This document shows positions 1 to 5,375 of a stretch of 8,540 nt of DNA, in pieces. This DNA comes from Verrucomicrobiota bacterium (lineage in GTDB: Bacteria > Verrucomicrobiota > Verrucomicrobiia > Limisphaerales > JADLHS01): the NCBI GenBank assembly GCA_004297495.1, contig SCTL01000233.1, positions 1 to 8,540 on the forward strand, given 5' to 3'. How positions within the stretch are numbered: the stretch's first letter is position 1; every line of letters starts with the position of its first letter. The translations under genes and the position numbers were made by a program. Below the pieces are notes generated by a model. The model did no database searches and was not told where the DNA came from. It saw only the letters and a list, made by a program, of their open reading frames with translations.

Positions 1-174
1 GGGCGCGGTCTTATCACTGCCGACGAGCAACTCTACTGCCTTGTGCGAGAGCTTCGGTTCTGGCATGTCGGAGAGTGGGTAGCGCGTTGGGGCACGACGA
101 TCGTTCTTTCGTCCGATGAGATACGGCGCCACCGGCAGCTTGTTCCAGACATCCTGAATTTGATTCGTGACCAT
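1..174 (-). CDS. Possible partial hypothetical gene, strand uncertain
   Basis: An open frame of 58 codons starts at an ATG (174-172) and runs off the left edge. Its N-terminus reads MVTNQIQDVWNKLPVAPYLI, and the visible part is rich in Pro, Lys and Arg. I recognise no family in it. The opposite strand is also open over 1-183 (frame 1, ending in a TAA at 181-183 after LNLIRDHAA), so the coding strand is not settled. I lean to the minus strand because it has a clean ATG with a weak AGGCGG just upstream and a balanced composition, whereas the plus-strand reading carries many Trp and Arg. Codon third-position GC does not separate the two. A hairpin lies directly beside the ATG. Confidence 0.3.
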   Translation of the reverse strand, partial: MVTNQIQDVWNKLPVAPYLIGRKNDRRAPTRYPLSDMPEPKLSHKAVELLVGSDKTAP

Positions 175-175
175 G

Positions 176-198
176 CCGCCTAACGTGAGGCTAGGCGG
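176..198. repeat. Hairpin with integron-core-like GTTAGGC
   Basis: CCGCCTA (176-182) pairs perfectly with TAGGCGG (192-198) around a 9-nt loop. On the minus strand, GTTAGGC (184-178) sits three bases before the ATG of the left-edge frame. GTTAGGC is the usual core of integron attC sites. However, the matching second core and the inner symmetrical boxes expected 50-130 bases away are not present, so I call it a hairpin only. If the plus strand is the coding one, this would be a stop-overlapping terminator-like stem, since TAA 181-183 lies in the left arm. It has no T-tract. Confidence 0.4.
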
Positions 199-239
199 AA
201 GTCTGCCGTGAGTCAGTTACGTAAATCTCCCGTTCTTCC

Positions 240-410
240 TCACCCCACCCGAAACGAAATCTTCTGGATCAATTCCCGCCCGAAGCAGTGTTGCAGGCGG
301 TCGAGGATTTGCTTGCGGCGGTAGCGGACGATCTCCACTTCGGCGCGTGTGACCGGAGCGGCTGAATTGGACGCAGCTTGAAGGCGCGCCGTTCCCCCGC
401 GACCCGCCAT
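240..410 (-). pseudogene. C-terminal remnant of a DUF721/DciA-like gene
   Basis: Read from an ATG at 410, this strand gives 56 residues ending at the TGA at 242-240. The last 33 residues, starting EVEIVRYRRKQILDRL and closing with KISFRVG, resemble the end of DUF721 (DciA-like) proteins. That family ends in a helix that follows an 'L.. .R..LL.RL' pattern and then a beta strand of the type 'I..I.FRVG'. DciA in other bacteria interacts with the replicative helicase DnaB. The conserved N-terminal half of the domain (a complete protein is usually about 100-160 residues) is missing. Upstream, the frame continues open but only as the antisense of sufT, so it gives no recognisable domain sequence. 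I read it as a 5'-truncated relic; a short functional derivative or chance resemblance remain possible. The rest of 184-461 holds no other gene I can support. Confidence 0.4.
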
Positions 411-426
411 TAAGCGCAATTTCCCC

Positions 427-455
427 GGGACAGGCGGTCGGTCCTCCGCTATCAT
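427..455 (+). promoter_or_regulatory. Candidate sigma-70 promoter of sufT, possibly leaderless
   Basis: GGGACA (427-432) resembles the -35 consensus TTGACA at 4 of 6 positions. After a 17-bp spacer, TATCAT (450-455) matches the -10 consensus TATAAT at 5 of 6. A start point 6-7 bases after the -10 box would fall on or next to the ATG at 462. The mRNA would then be leaderless, which fits the absence of a strong Shine-Dalgarno site before this gene. The assignment rests on consensus matching alone. Confidence 0.3.
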
Positions 456-461
456 GGGAAT

Positions 462-1007
462 ATGAACGAACCGAAAACTTTGACCCGCGACGTCGAGGCC
501 TCGGTCGTGCCTGTCGGCACGAAGGTCACGTTGCAAAAGGGCGAGCAGGCTTACGTCACGCAATCGCTCGGCGGCAGTTACACCGTCGTCGTCAATGGCA
601 ACATGTTCCGCATCGCCGGTCACGATGCCGACGCGCTCGGCCTGGAAGCGCAGGCGAAATCCGCCACGGCCGGCAGCGGGCCGGTGACGCAGGAGCAACT
701 GGAGAAGCAGGTCTGGGAATCGCTCAAGCAATGTTACGACCCGGAGATTCCCGTGAACATCGTGGACCTCGGTTTGATTTACGATTGCCACCTCACGCCC
801 ATCGGCGCGAACAACTACAAGGCCGACGTGAAGATGACGTTGACCGCGCCCGGCTGCGGCATGGGCCCGGTGCTGGCGCAGGACGTGCAAAACAAACTCA
901 TCTCGCTCGAACCGATTGACGAGGCAAACGTGGAACTCGTCTGGGATCCGCCGTGGAATCAAAGCATGATGACCGAGGCGGCGAAGCTGCAACTGGGGCT
1001 GATGTAA
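462..1007 (+). CDS. sufT: SufT-type Fe-S cluster assembly factor (MIP18/DUF59 family)
   Basis: This 181-residue protein has the two-part layout of long SufT proteins. The N-terminal domain (about 1-60) carries the family's GGSYTV motif (37-42). The MIP18/DUF59 domain (about 78-180) contains DPEIPVNIVDLGLIY (93-107), TLTAPGCGMG (126-135, with the conserved Cys132) and VWDPPW (160-165). MIP18-family proteins help mature or transfer Fe-S clusters to target proteins in the cytoplasm. In bacteria SufT is an accessory factor to the SUF pathway, important when Fe-S demand is high. The ATG at 462 gives the expected full length. There is no clear Shine-Dalgarno site, only GGGAA two bases before the ATG. 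sufS follows 88 bases downstream on the same strand, supporting a shared pathway and perhaps a shared transcript, though a hairpin repeat lies between them. All key motifs are intact. Confidence 0.92.
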   Translation: MNEPKTLTRDVEASVVPVGTKVTLQKGEQAYVTQSLGGSYTVVVNGNMFRIAGHDADALGLEAQAKSATAGSGPVTQEQLEKQVWESLKQCYDPEIPVNIVDLGLIYDCHLTPIGANNYKADVKMTLTAPGCGMGPVLAQDVQNKLISLEPIDEANVELVWDPPWNQSMMTEAAKLQLGLM

Positions 1008-1013
1008 TTTCCA

Positions 1014-1085
1014 ACCACGGATGGACACGGATGAACATGGATAAAATCATTTCCGCATCCGTGTCCATCTGTGCTTATCCGTGGT
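1014..1085. repeat. 72-bp hairpin repeat made of CGGATG-type units
   Basis: The left arm (1014-1042) begins ACCACGGATGGACACGGATG and the right arm (1057-1085) ends TTATCCGTGGT. Aligned without gaps, the arms are complementary at 23 of 29 positions, with a 14-nt loop. Each arm is built from a degenerate unit of about 10 bases (ACGGATGGAC, ACGGATGAAC). It begins 7 bases after the sufT stop and ends 10 bases before the sufS ATG, so it fills the gap between the genes. I recall similar CGGATG/CATCCG repeats scattered between genes in Verrucomicrobia and related groups. It could lower read-through into sufS or stabilise the sufT mRNA end. No T-tract follows. Confidence 0.85.
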
Positions 1086-1095
1086 AAAAAATTCC

Positions 1096-2334
1096 ATGAG
1101 TAACTCGACGAACATTGACTGGGCCGCGCTGCGCAAAGACTTCCCGATCCTGGACCAGCAAGTCCACGGCAAGCCGCTGATTTATTTCGACAACGCCGCC
1201 ACGTCGCAGAAACCGCGCGCGGTGATTCAAGCACTCGTGAATTATTACGAGCACGACAACGCCAACGTCCATCGCGGCATTCACGAGTTGAGCAATCGCG
1301 CCACGACGGCATTTGAAGCGGCTCGCACGCGCACGGCAAAATTCATCAACGCCCGCAGCGCCGACGAAATCGTCTGGACGCGCGGCACGAGCGAAGCCAT
1401 CAACCTCGTCGCCAGCGCGTGGGGCGCGAATCATCTCCAGCCCGGCGATGTCATCTTGCTCACCGAAGCCGAGCACCACAGCAACATCGTGCCGTGGCAA
1501 TTGCTCGCGCAGCGCACCAGCGCGAAGGTCGCCTACATCCCCGTCACCGGCGATGAAGGCACGCTGGACTTGTCCAAGCTCGACTCGCTGCTCACGAAGC
1601 AAGTGAAACTGCTCTCGCTGGTTCATATCTCGAACTCGATGGGCGTGGTGAATCCCGTCGCGGACATTTGCACGCGCGCGCGGAAGCTCGGCATCGTCAC
1701 GCTCGTGGACGGCGCGCAAAGCGCCGGGCACATGCCGGTGGACGTGCAGGCCATCGGCTGCGATTTCTTCGCGTTCAGCGGCCACAAGATTTGCGGCCCG
1801 ACCGGCATCGGCGTGCTCTACGGGCGGCAGGAAGTTCTGGAAAAGATGCCGCCGTATCAGGGCGGCGGCGAAATGATCCTGCGCGTGGGCTACGACAAGA
1901 CGGAATTCAAACCCGCGCCGCATCGCTTCGAGGCCGGCACGCCGGACATCTCCGGCCCGGTCGGTTTGCACGCGGCGATGGATTACCTCGACGCCATCGG
2001 TCGCGAGAACATCTGGCAACACGATCAAGAACTGGCGAACTACGCTTACGAGAAACTTTCCGCGCTGAACAACATCCGCCTGTTCGGCCCGAAGTCTGGT
2101 CGCGCCGGCCTCGTGAGTTTCCTGCTCAAGGATGTTCACGCGCATGACGTCGTGATGCTGGCCGATCAAGGCGGCGTGGCGTTGCGCGGCGGACATCACT
2201 GCACGCAACCGCTGATGCACAAACTCGGCGTCGAATCCACCGCCCGGGCGAGTTTTTATTTCTACAACACCAAGGACGAAGTGGATCGCTTCGTTGAAGT
2301 GGTGAAGGAAATCCAGAAGTTCTTTGCTTCTTGA
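1096..2334 (+). CDS. sufS: Cysteine desulfurase SufS (group II, PLP-dependent)
   Basis: SufS removes sulfur from L-cysteine, giving alanine and an enzyme-bound persulfide used for Fe-S cluster assembly in the cytoplasm. At 412 residues it has the normal length for the family. Visible landmarks are YFDNAATSQKP (30-40), HRGIHELSNRAT (59-70), the PLP-stacking His127 in EAEHHSNIVPW, Asp205 in VDGAQSAGH, the PLP lysine Lys231 in FSGHK, and AGTPDISG (280-287). The catalytic Cys369 lies in RGGHHCTQPLM, the short-loop arrangement of SufS rather than IscS. A conserved Arg384 follows in TARASFYFYNT. I chose the ATG at 1096; a GTG at 1081 is in frame but lies inside the hairpin repeat and would add five non-conserved residues. 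There is no strong Shine-Dalgarno site. It is preceded by sufT and is convergent with an ABC ATPase gene. The sufB, sufC, sufD and sufU genes are not in the window. Confidence 0.94.
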   Translation: MSNSTNIDWAALRKDFPILDQQVHGKPLIYFDNAATSQKPRAVIQALVNYYEHDNANVHRGIHELSNRATTAFEAARTRTAKFINARSADEIVWTRGTSEAINLVASAWGANHLQPGDVILLTEAEHHSNIVPWQLLAQRTSAKVAYIPVTGDEGTLDLSKLDSLLTKQVKLLSLVHISNSMGVVNPVADICTRARKLGIVTLVDGAQSAGHMPVDVQAIGCDFFAFSGHKICGPTGIGVLYGRQEVLEKMPPYQGGGEMILRVGYDKTEFKPAPHRFEAGTPDISGPVGLHAAMDYLDAIGRENIWQHDQELANYAYEKLSALNNIRLFGPKSGRAGLVSFLLKDVHAHDVVMLADQGGVALRGGHHCTQPLMHKLGVESTARASFYFYNTKDEVDRFVEVVKEIQKFFAS

Positions 2335-2364
2335 TTCCGCGTCAGACGACGCGCGGATCAAGAA
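2328..2364. terminator. Stem-loop spanning both stop codons of convergent genes
   Basis: TTCTTGAT (2328-2335) pairs with ATCAAGAA (2357-2364), and CCGCG (2337-2341) pairs with CGCGG (2352-2356), with one bulged T at 2336 and a 10-nt loop. That is 13 pairs. The sufS stop (2332-2334) lies in the left arm and the ABC ATPase stop (2344-2342 on the minus strand) lies at the loop edge. The position between convergent genes suggests a two-way transcription end. No U-tract follows on either strand, so it is not a textbook intrinsic terminator; it may instead be an mRNA-end stabiliser. Confidence 0.5.
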
Positions 2365-3076
2365 ACTCCGCGACGCGCGCCGAAGTGGGCTGCAGCCTCA
2401 ATTTTTCCGGCGTCGCCACTTGCTCAATCGCCCCGTCAAACATCACCGCCACGCGCTGACCCAATGCGACCGCTTCGGCTTGATCGTGTGTGACCAGCAG
2501 CGTTGTCAGTGAGCGCTCGCGATGCAGTCGCAGCAACTCGCGGCGGAGTTCACGACGGAGCGGCGCGTCGAGATTCGCGAACGGTTCATCCAGCAGCAAC
2601 ACGCCCGGGCGACGGATGAGCGCGCGACCGAGCGCGACGCGCTGGCGTTCGCCGCCGGAAAGTTCGGCGGGTTTGCGCGACAGACAACCGTTCAGGCCGA
2701 GGAGCGCGGACATTTCGGCGACGCGCGAGGAGATTTCGGTTCGAGAAACACCGCGCAGTTTCAGACCGAAGGAAAGATTCTCCGCTGTCGTGAGGTGCGG
2801 GAAGAGCGCGTGATGTTGGAAAACCATCGCCACATCGCGCTCCAAGGGCGGGAGTGAGGTGACGTCGCGTTCGCCGATGGAGATTTTCCCGCCGTCGGGC
2901 GATTCAAGTCCGGCGAGGAGCCGCAGCGTGGTGGTCTTGCCGCAGCCGGACGGGCCGATCAGCGTGACGAGTTCACCGGAAGCGAGGGACAGGGAAAGAT
3001 TGCGAACGGCGCAGACGGTCGAGCCGTGGGCGGCGCGGAAGTTTTTCGTGAGATTGACCAGCGCAATTGGTGGCAC
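2342..3076 (-). CDS. ABC transporter ATP-binding protein, MalK/PotA/FbpC type, NBD only
   Basis: A 244-residue nucleotide-binding subunit that would power an inner-membrane importer. The motifs are all present: Walker A GPSGCGKTT (41-49, Lys47), Q-loop Gln87 in MVFQHHALFPHLT, signature LSGGERQR (139-146), Walker B VLLLDEP (159-165), D-loop NLD (168-170) and switch His197 in VTHDQAEA. The closest subfamily is the one handling sugars, polyamines, iron or sulfate/molybdate (MalK, PotA, FbpC, CysA). Those proteins are usually about 350-370 residues with a C-terminal TOBE/regulatory domain. This one stops right after SARVAEFLDPRVV, where that domain would begin. No permease or binding protein is adjacent, so the substrate cannot be named. 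The start is a GTG at 3076-3074 without a clear Shine-Dalgarno site. It ends 7 bases from the sufS stop, inside a shared stem-loop. Confidence 0.9.
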   Translation of the reverse strand: MPPIALVNLTKNFRAAHGSTVCAVRNLSLSLASGELVTLIGPSGCGKTTTLRLLAGLESPDGGKISIGERDVTSLPPLERDVAMVFQHHALFPHLTTAENLSFGLKLRGVSRTEISSRVAEMSALLGLNGCLSRKPAELSGGERQRVALGRALIRRPGVLLLDEPFANLDAPLRRELRRELLRLHRERSLTTLLVTHDQAEAVALGQRVAVMFDGAIEQVATPEKLRLQPTSARVAEFLDPRVV

Positions 3077-3096
3077 GCGGGAATTGTCAATCGGCA

Positions 3097-3150
3097 GACC
3101 GGGAAGTCGAGCGCGAAGCGAAAAGTGAGGCGCGCGACCGTCCCGGTCGC
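3097..3150. repeat. Large imperfect palindrome A upstream of the ABC gene
   Basis: GACCGGGA (3097-3104) is the exact reverse complement of TCCCGGTC (3141-3148). Inside it, GTCG-AG-CGCG (3106-3115) can pair with CGCGCGAC (3131-3138) if the AG is bulged, giving a long stem with a loop rich in AAGCGAAAAG. A smaller alternative hairpin in the same place is GCGACCG/CGGTCGC (3134-3140 with 3144-3150) around a 3-nt loop, so the region could switch between two folds. It lies 20 bases upstream of the ABC GTG start on the minus strand and so would be in or near its promoter or leader. It looks like a dispersed intergenic repeat. Confidence 0.7.
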
Positions 3151-3196
3151 AGCAGATGGAAAGGCAAACGAAGGTTGAGAATTTGCGGACCCGTCG

Positions 3197-3254
3197 GTTG
3201 GCAATTCGAGCTGCTGCGGCTGGGGCAGCCGCGCGCCGTCACAACGAATTCAAC
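3197..3254. repeat. Nested palindrome B at the 3' end of the GYF_2 gene
   Basis: The inner stem is GCGGCTG/CAGCCGC (3216-3222 with 3226-3232) around a GGG loop. The outer stem is GTTG plus AATTCG (3197-3200, 3203-3208) with CGAATT plus CAAC (3245-3250, 3251-3254), with a 2-nt bulge. The minus-strand GYF_2 gene ends inside it: the stop is at 3241-3239 and its last codons (ELNSL) form part of the outer arm. It may serve as a transcription end for that gene, though no T-tract follows. Together with palindrome A it fills most of the gap of about 160 bp between the two minus-strand genes. Confidence 0.65.
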
Positions 3255-3883
3255 TCACGACACGCTTGCATTCCCTGGAACAACCGGAACAGCACGTAGC
3301 CATGAAACGCCGCGCCGATCCAATCCTGACCAAGGAGTTGAATGCCGCCATCAAGGCCCAGCAAGACCATGCCCGTGATGAAAGCCCACGTGTGACGTTT
3401 GCCGGCGAACACGCCGAACAGCACCAACGCGCCCGCTGCCAGCAAATCCAGAAACAGCGCAATGAATTTGCCCGTGCCTTCAATCCCGTGGCCGATGGCG
3501 TCGAAGATTTGCGTAACGCCGAGGCCGAAAAGGAAACGCCATTCTCCACCAGAAAAAGCTACGACGGAATTTACCAACGACAATCCGGCGACCCAATAGA
3601 ACCATGAAGCGCTGGCGCGCACGCGGCCCAAAGTGGCTGCGGCCATTTCGCCGCCGTCGGGAATTTCCGGACGCGCCGGCGGCAGCGCTGGCGGAACGGC
3701 CGCGCCGAAGGCATCGCTCAATTCGGTGAAGTTGCCCGCCGCGGCCCAGTGCTGCATGTCGCTGCGTTGCAGGTTGTGCGTGGATTGGATGCGGCCCTCG
3801 CGCACCCAGCCGGTGACTTGCTCCAGTGTGGCCGGACCGTATTCGATGCCGTCCGCGCCGCGAACTTTGTAGGTGATGTCCAT
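3239..3883 (-). CDS. GYF_2 (DUF4339) domain membrane protein
   Basis: A 214-residue protein of unknown function. Residues 1-56 form a GYF_2 domain: ITYKVRGADGIEYGPATLEQ is followed by WVREGRIQ (26-33) and W46 in MQHWAAAG, matching the 'YGP.tl.ql..WV.eGri......W..A' pattern. A Pro/Ala-rich linker (about 62-78) follows, then four or five predicted membrane segments (about 93-112, 116-133, 140-160, 166-184, 188-205). GYF_2 domains are common at the N-terminus of bacterial membrane proteins and are thought to bind peptides, but no partner is known here. I chose the ATG at 3883 because it puts the GYF_2 domain right at the N-terminus; an in-frame TTG at 3952 would add 23 residues without family features. 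The last codons lie inside a palindromic repeat. It is divergent from apgM and shares a 149-bp gap with it. Confidence 0.8.
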   Translation of the reverse strand: MDITYKVRGADGIEYGPATLEQVTGWVREGRIQSTHNLQRSDMQHWAAAGNFTELSDAFGAAVPPALPPARPEIPDGGEMAAATLGRVRASASWFYWVAGLSLVNSVVAFSGGEWRFLFGLGVTQIFDAIGHGIEGTGKFIALFLDLLAAGALVLFGVFAGKRHTWAFITGMVLLGLDGGIQLLGQDWIGAAFHGYVLFRLFQGMQACRELNSL

Positions 3884-3956
3884 GGATTGATTGGCCGCTG
3901 TGTTAACAAATGCGCCGCCGTGAGGCAATGCTTTTGGCGCTGTGGAAATCAAAGCG

Positions 3957-3984
3957 TTGACGCCGCGCCCGGCTTGCTCATCAT
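3957..3984 (+). promoter_or_regulatory. Weak candidate promoter of apgM
   Basis: TTGACG (3957-3962) matches the -35 consensus at 5 of 6 positions. CATCAT (3979-3984), 16 bases on, matches the -10 consensus at 4 of 6. It lies about 50 bases upstream of the apgM ATG, in the gap shared with the divergent GYF_2 gene. The support is consensus matching only, and the -10 box is poor. I see no other conserved site in this gap. Confidence 0.2.
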
Positions 3985-4032
3985 GGCGCTCCGCTGGGCG
4001 GTTCTCGTCCAGCGTGGAACTGAAAACTGAAC

Positions 4033-5256
4033 ATGAAACTGGACTCGCTTTATTCCGAATTGACCCTCAAGACCAACGCCAAGCTCGCGCTCATCGTGCT
4101 GGATGGCCTCGGCGACATCGCGCGCAAGGAAACCAATTATCTCACGCCGCTCGAAGCCGCGCACACGCCGAACCTCGATGGGCTCTCGAAAGAGTCCGCG
4201 CAGGGACGCATGATTCCCGTCGCGCCCGGCATCACGCCCGGCAGCGGGCCGGGGCATCTGGCGTTGTTCGGCTATGACCCGATTGAATTTCAAGTGGGCC
4301 GCGGTGTGATTGAAGCGCTCGGTCTCGGCGTGGAACTCAAACCCGGCGACGTTTGCGCGCGCGCGAACTTTGCCACGCTCGACGCGAAGGGAATTGTCCG
4401 CGACCGCCGCGCTGGTCGCATTCCGACTGAGACGTGCGAGAAACTTTGCGCGATGCTCGCGGCGAAAGTTAAAAAGATTGGCGACACACAGGTCATCATC
4501 AAAGCCGGCAAGGAACATCGTTTCGTGGTCGTGTTCCGAGGTAAGGGACTGGAAGGCCCGTTGACCGATGCCGATCCGAATCGCGAGGGCTTTGCGATTC
4601 CGACTGTGAAGCCGCGCGACGCGAAGAACGCGAAGCAGAAGAAAATGGCGAAACTCATCGCCGAGTTTTACAAGAAGGCGTTGCCGATCATCGCGAAGGA
4701 GAAGCCGGCGAACGGATTTCTCATGCGCGGCATTGCGCATCAGCCGCAGATTCCGTTGTTCGAGGAGCGCTACAAGCTCAAGCCCGCGGCCATCGCGGTT
4801 TATCCGATGTACAAAGGGCTTTCGCAACTGGTCGGCATGGTGAAGATCGAAGGGCCGCAGACGATCAAGGAACAGTTCGAGCGTTACCTGACCGACTACG
4901 ACAAATACGATTTCTTTTTCATCCACTACAAATACACGGACAAGGCCGGCGAGGACGGCAACTTCGAGGCGAAGAAAAAAGCGATCGAGGATTTCGACGC
5001 CGCGTTGCCGCTCTTTTTGCAGAAGCGACCCGACGTGCTGGCGATCACGGGCGATCACTCGACGCCGTGCGCGCTCAAGGGCCATTCGTGGCATCCGCAG
5101 CCGGTGCTGCTGCACTCGGCGGTGAGCGGGTCGGACAAGCTGGACCGCTTCACCGAGACCGGCGCGAACGTTGGCTCGCTCGGCGTGTTCGAGGCGAAGT
5201 TTCTCATGCGATTGATGCAGGCGAACGCGAAGGCGTTTGATAAGTTTGGCGCGTAG
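4033..5256 (+). CDS. apgM: 2,3-bisphosphoglycerate-independent phosphoglycerate mutase, ApgM type
   Basis: This enzyme interconverts 3- and 2-phosphoglycerate in glycolysis and gluconeogenesis. At 407 residues it fits the archaeal-type (ApgM) branch of the alkaline-phosphatase superfamily, not the roughly 510-residue GpmI. Metal and active-site motifs are in order: VLDGLGD (22-28, Asp24), EAAHTPNLDGL (41-51), PGSGPGHLALFGYDP (69-83, candidate catalytic Ser71), GRGVIEALG (89-97), RANFAT (110-115), YTDKAGEDG (301-309, Asp303), TGDHSTPC (339-346, Asp341 and His342) and GHSWHPQP (350-357, His351). Glu307 occupies the place where I expect a metal-binding His. A related group has been proposed as alternative homoserine kinases; the overall motifs favour ApgM but I cannot exclude that. 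The ATG at 4033 lacks a Shine-Dalgarno site. The gene stands alone, followed by a likely terminator. Confidence 0.9.
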   Translation: MKLDSLYSELTLKTNAKLALIVLDGLGDIARKETNYLTPLEAAHTPNLDGLSKESAQGRMIPVAPGITPGSGPGHLALFGYDPIEFQVGRGVIEALGLGVELKPGDVCARANFATLDAKGIVRDRRAGRIPTETCEKLCAMLAAKVKKIGDTQVIIKAGKEHRFVVVFRGKGLEGPLTDADPNREGFAIPTVKPRDAKNAKQKKMAKLIAEFYKKALPIIAKEKPANGFLMRGIAHQPQIPLFEERYKLKPAAIAVYPMYKGLSQLVGMVKIEGPQTIKEQFERYLTDYDKYDFFFIHYKYTDKAGEDGNFEAKKKAIEDFDAALPLFLQKRPDVLAITGDHSTPCALKGHSWHPQPVLLHSAVSGSDKLDRFTETGANVGSLGVFEAKFLMRLMQANAKAFDKFGA

Positions 5257-5278
5257 GCGGCTTCGCCTCCATTTTGTT
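5255..5278 (+). terminator. Likely intrinsic terminator after apgM
   Basis: AGGCG (5255-5259) pairs with CGCCT (5264-5268) around a GCTT loop, and CCATTTTGTT follows. The stem begins inside the TAG stop codon (5254-5256) of apgM. The short stem and the T-run of only four make it a modest terminator. It does fit the end of a single-gene transcript. Confidence 0.5.
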
Positions 5279-5311
5279 CAGACTGTTAATGCTGTAATAG
5301 ATTTCCCGTTT

Positions 5312-5375
5312 GCCCCTCACCCCGTCCCTCTCCCCATCCGATGGGGAGAGGGTGGCCGCAGGCCGGGTGAGGGGC
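5312..5375. repeat. 64-bp nested palindrome (three-stem, REP/MITE-like)
   Basis: The outer stem is GCCCCTCACCC (5312-5322) with GGGTGAGGGGC (5365-5375), 11 perfect pairs. Inside it are CCCTCTCCCCAT (5326-5337) with ATGGGGAGAGGG (5341-5352), 12 perfect pairs around CCG, and a small GGCC/GGCC hairpin (5354-5357 with 5361-5364). The whole folds as a three-way junction. I recall near-identical CCCTCACCC...GGGTGAGGG elements dispersed between genes in many high-GC bacteria, including Verrucomicrobia. It encodes no protein of its own. It lies in the 253-bp gap between apgM and the glycosyltransferase-like gene. Confidence 0.88.

Noticed and set aside
178..223. Complete attC site (GCCTAAC to GTTACGT)
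   Set aside because: GTTACGT does not match the GTTRRRY core. The inner boxes are direct (GTGAG...GTGAG) rather than inverted, so the site could not fold as attC.
240..1028. Long minus-strand open frame (262 codons) across sufT
   Set aside because: Most of it is the antisense of a clear SufT gene and is rich in Arg, His and Val as expected of a high-GC shadow. Only the last 56 codons (240-410), outside sufT, look meaningful.
1075..2361. 428-codon minus-strand open frame opposite sufS
   Set aside because: sufS has all catalytic motifs on the plus strand. The antisense product has no recognisable domain and a shadow-like composition.
3949..5115. 388-codon minus-strand open frame opposite apgM
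   Set aside because: apgM is intact with ordered active-site motifs. The antisense frame is Arg/Leu-rich without family features.
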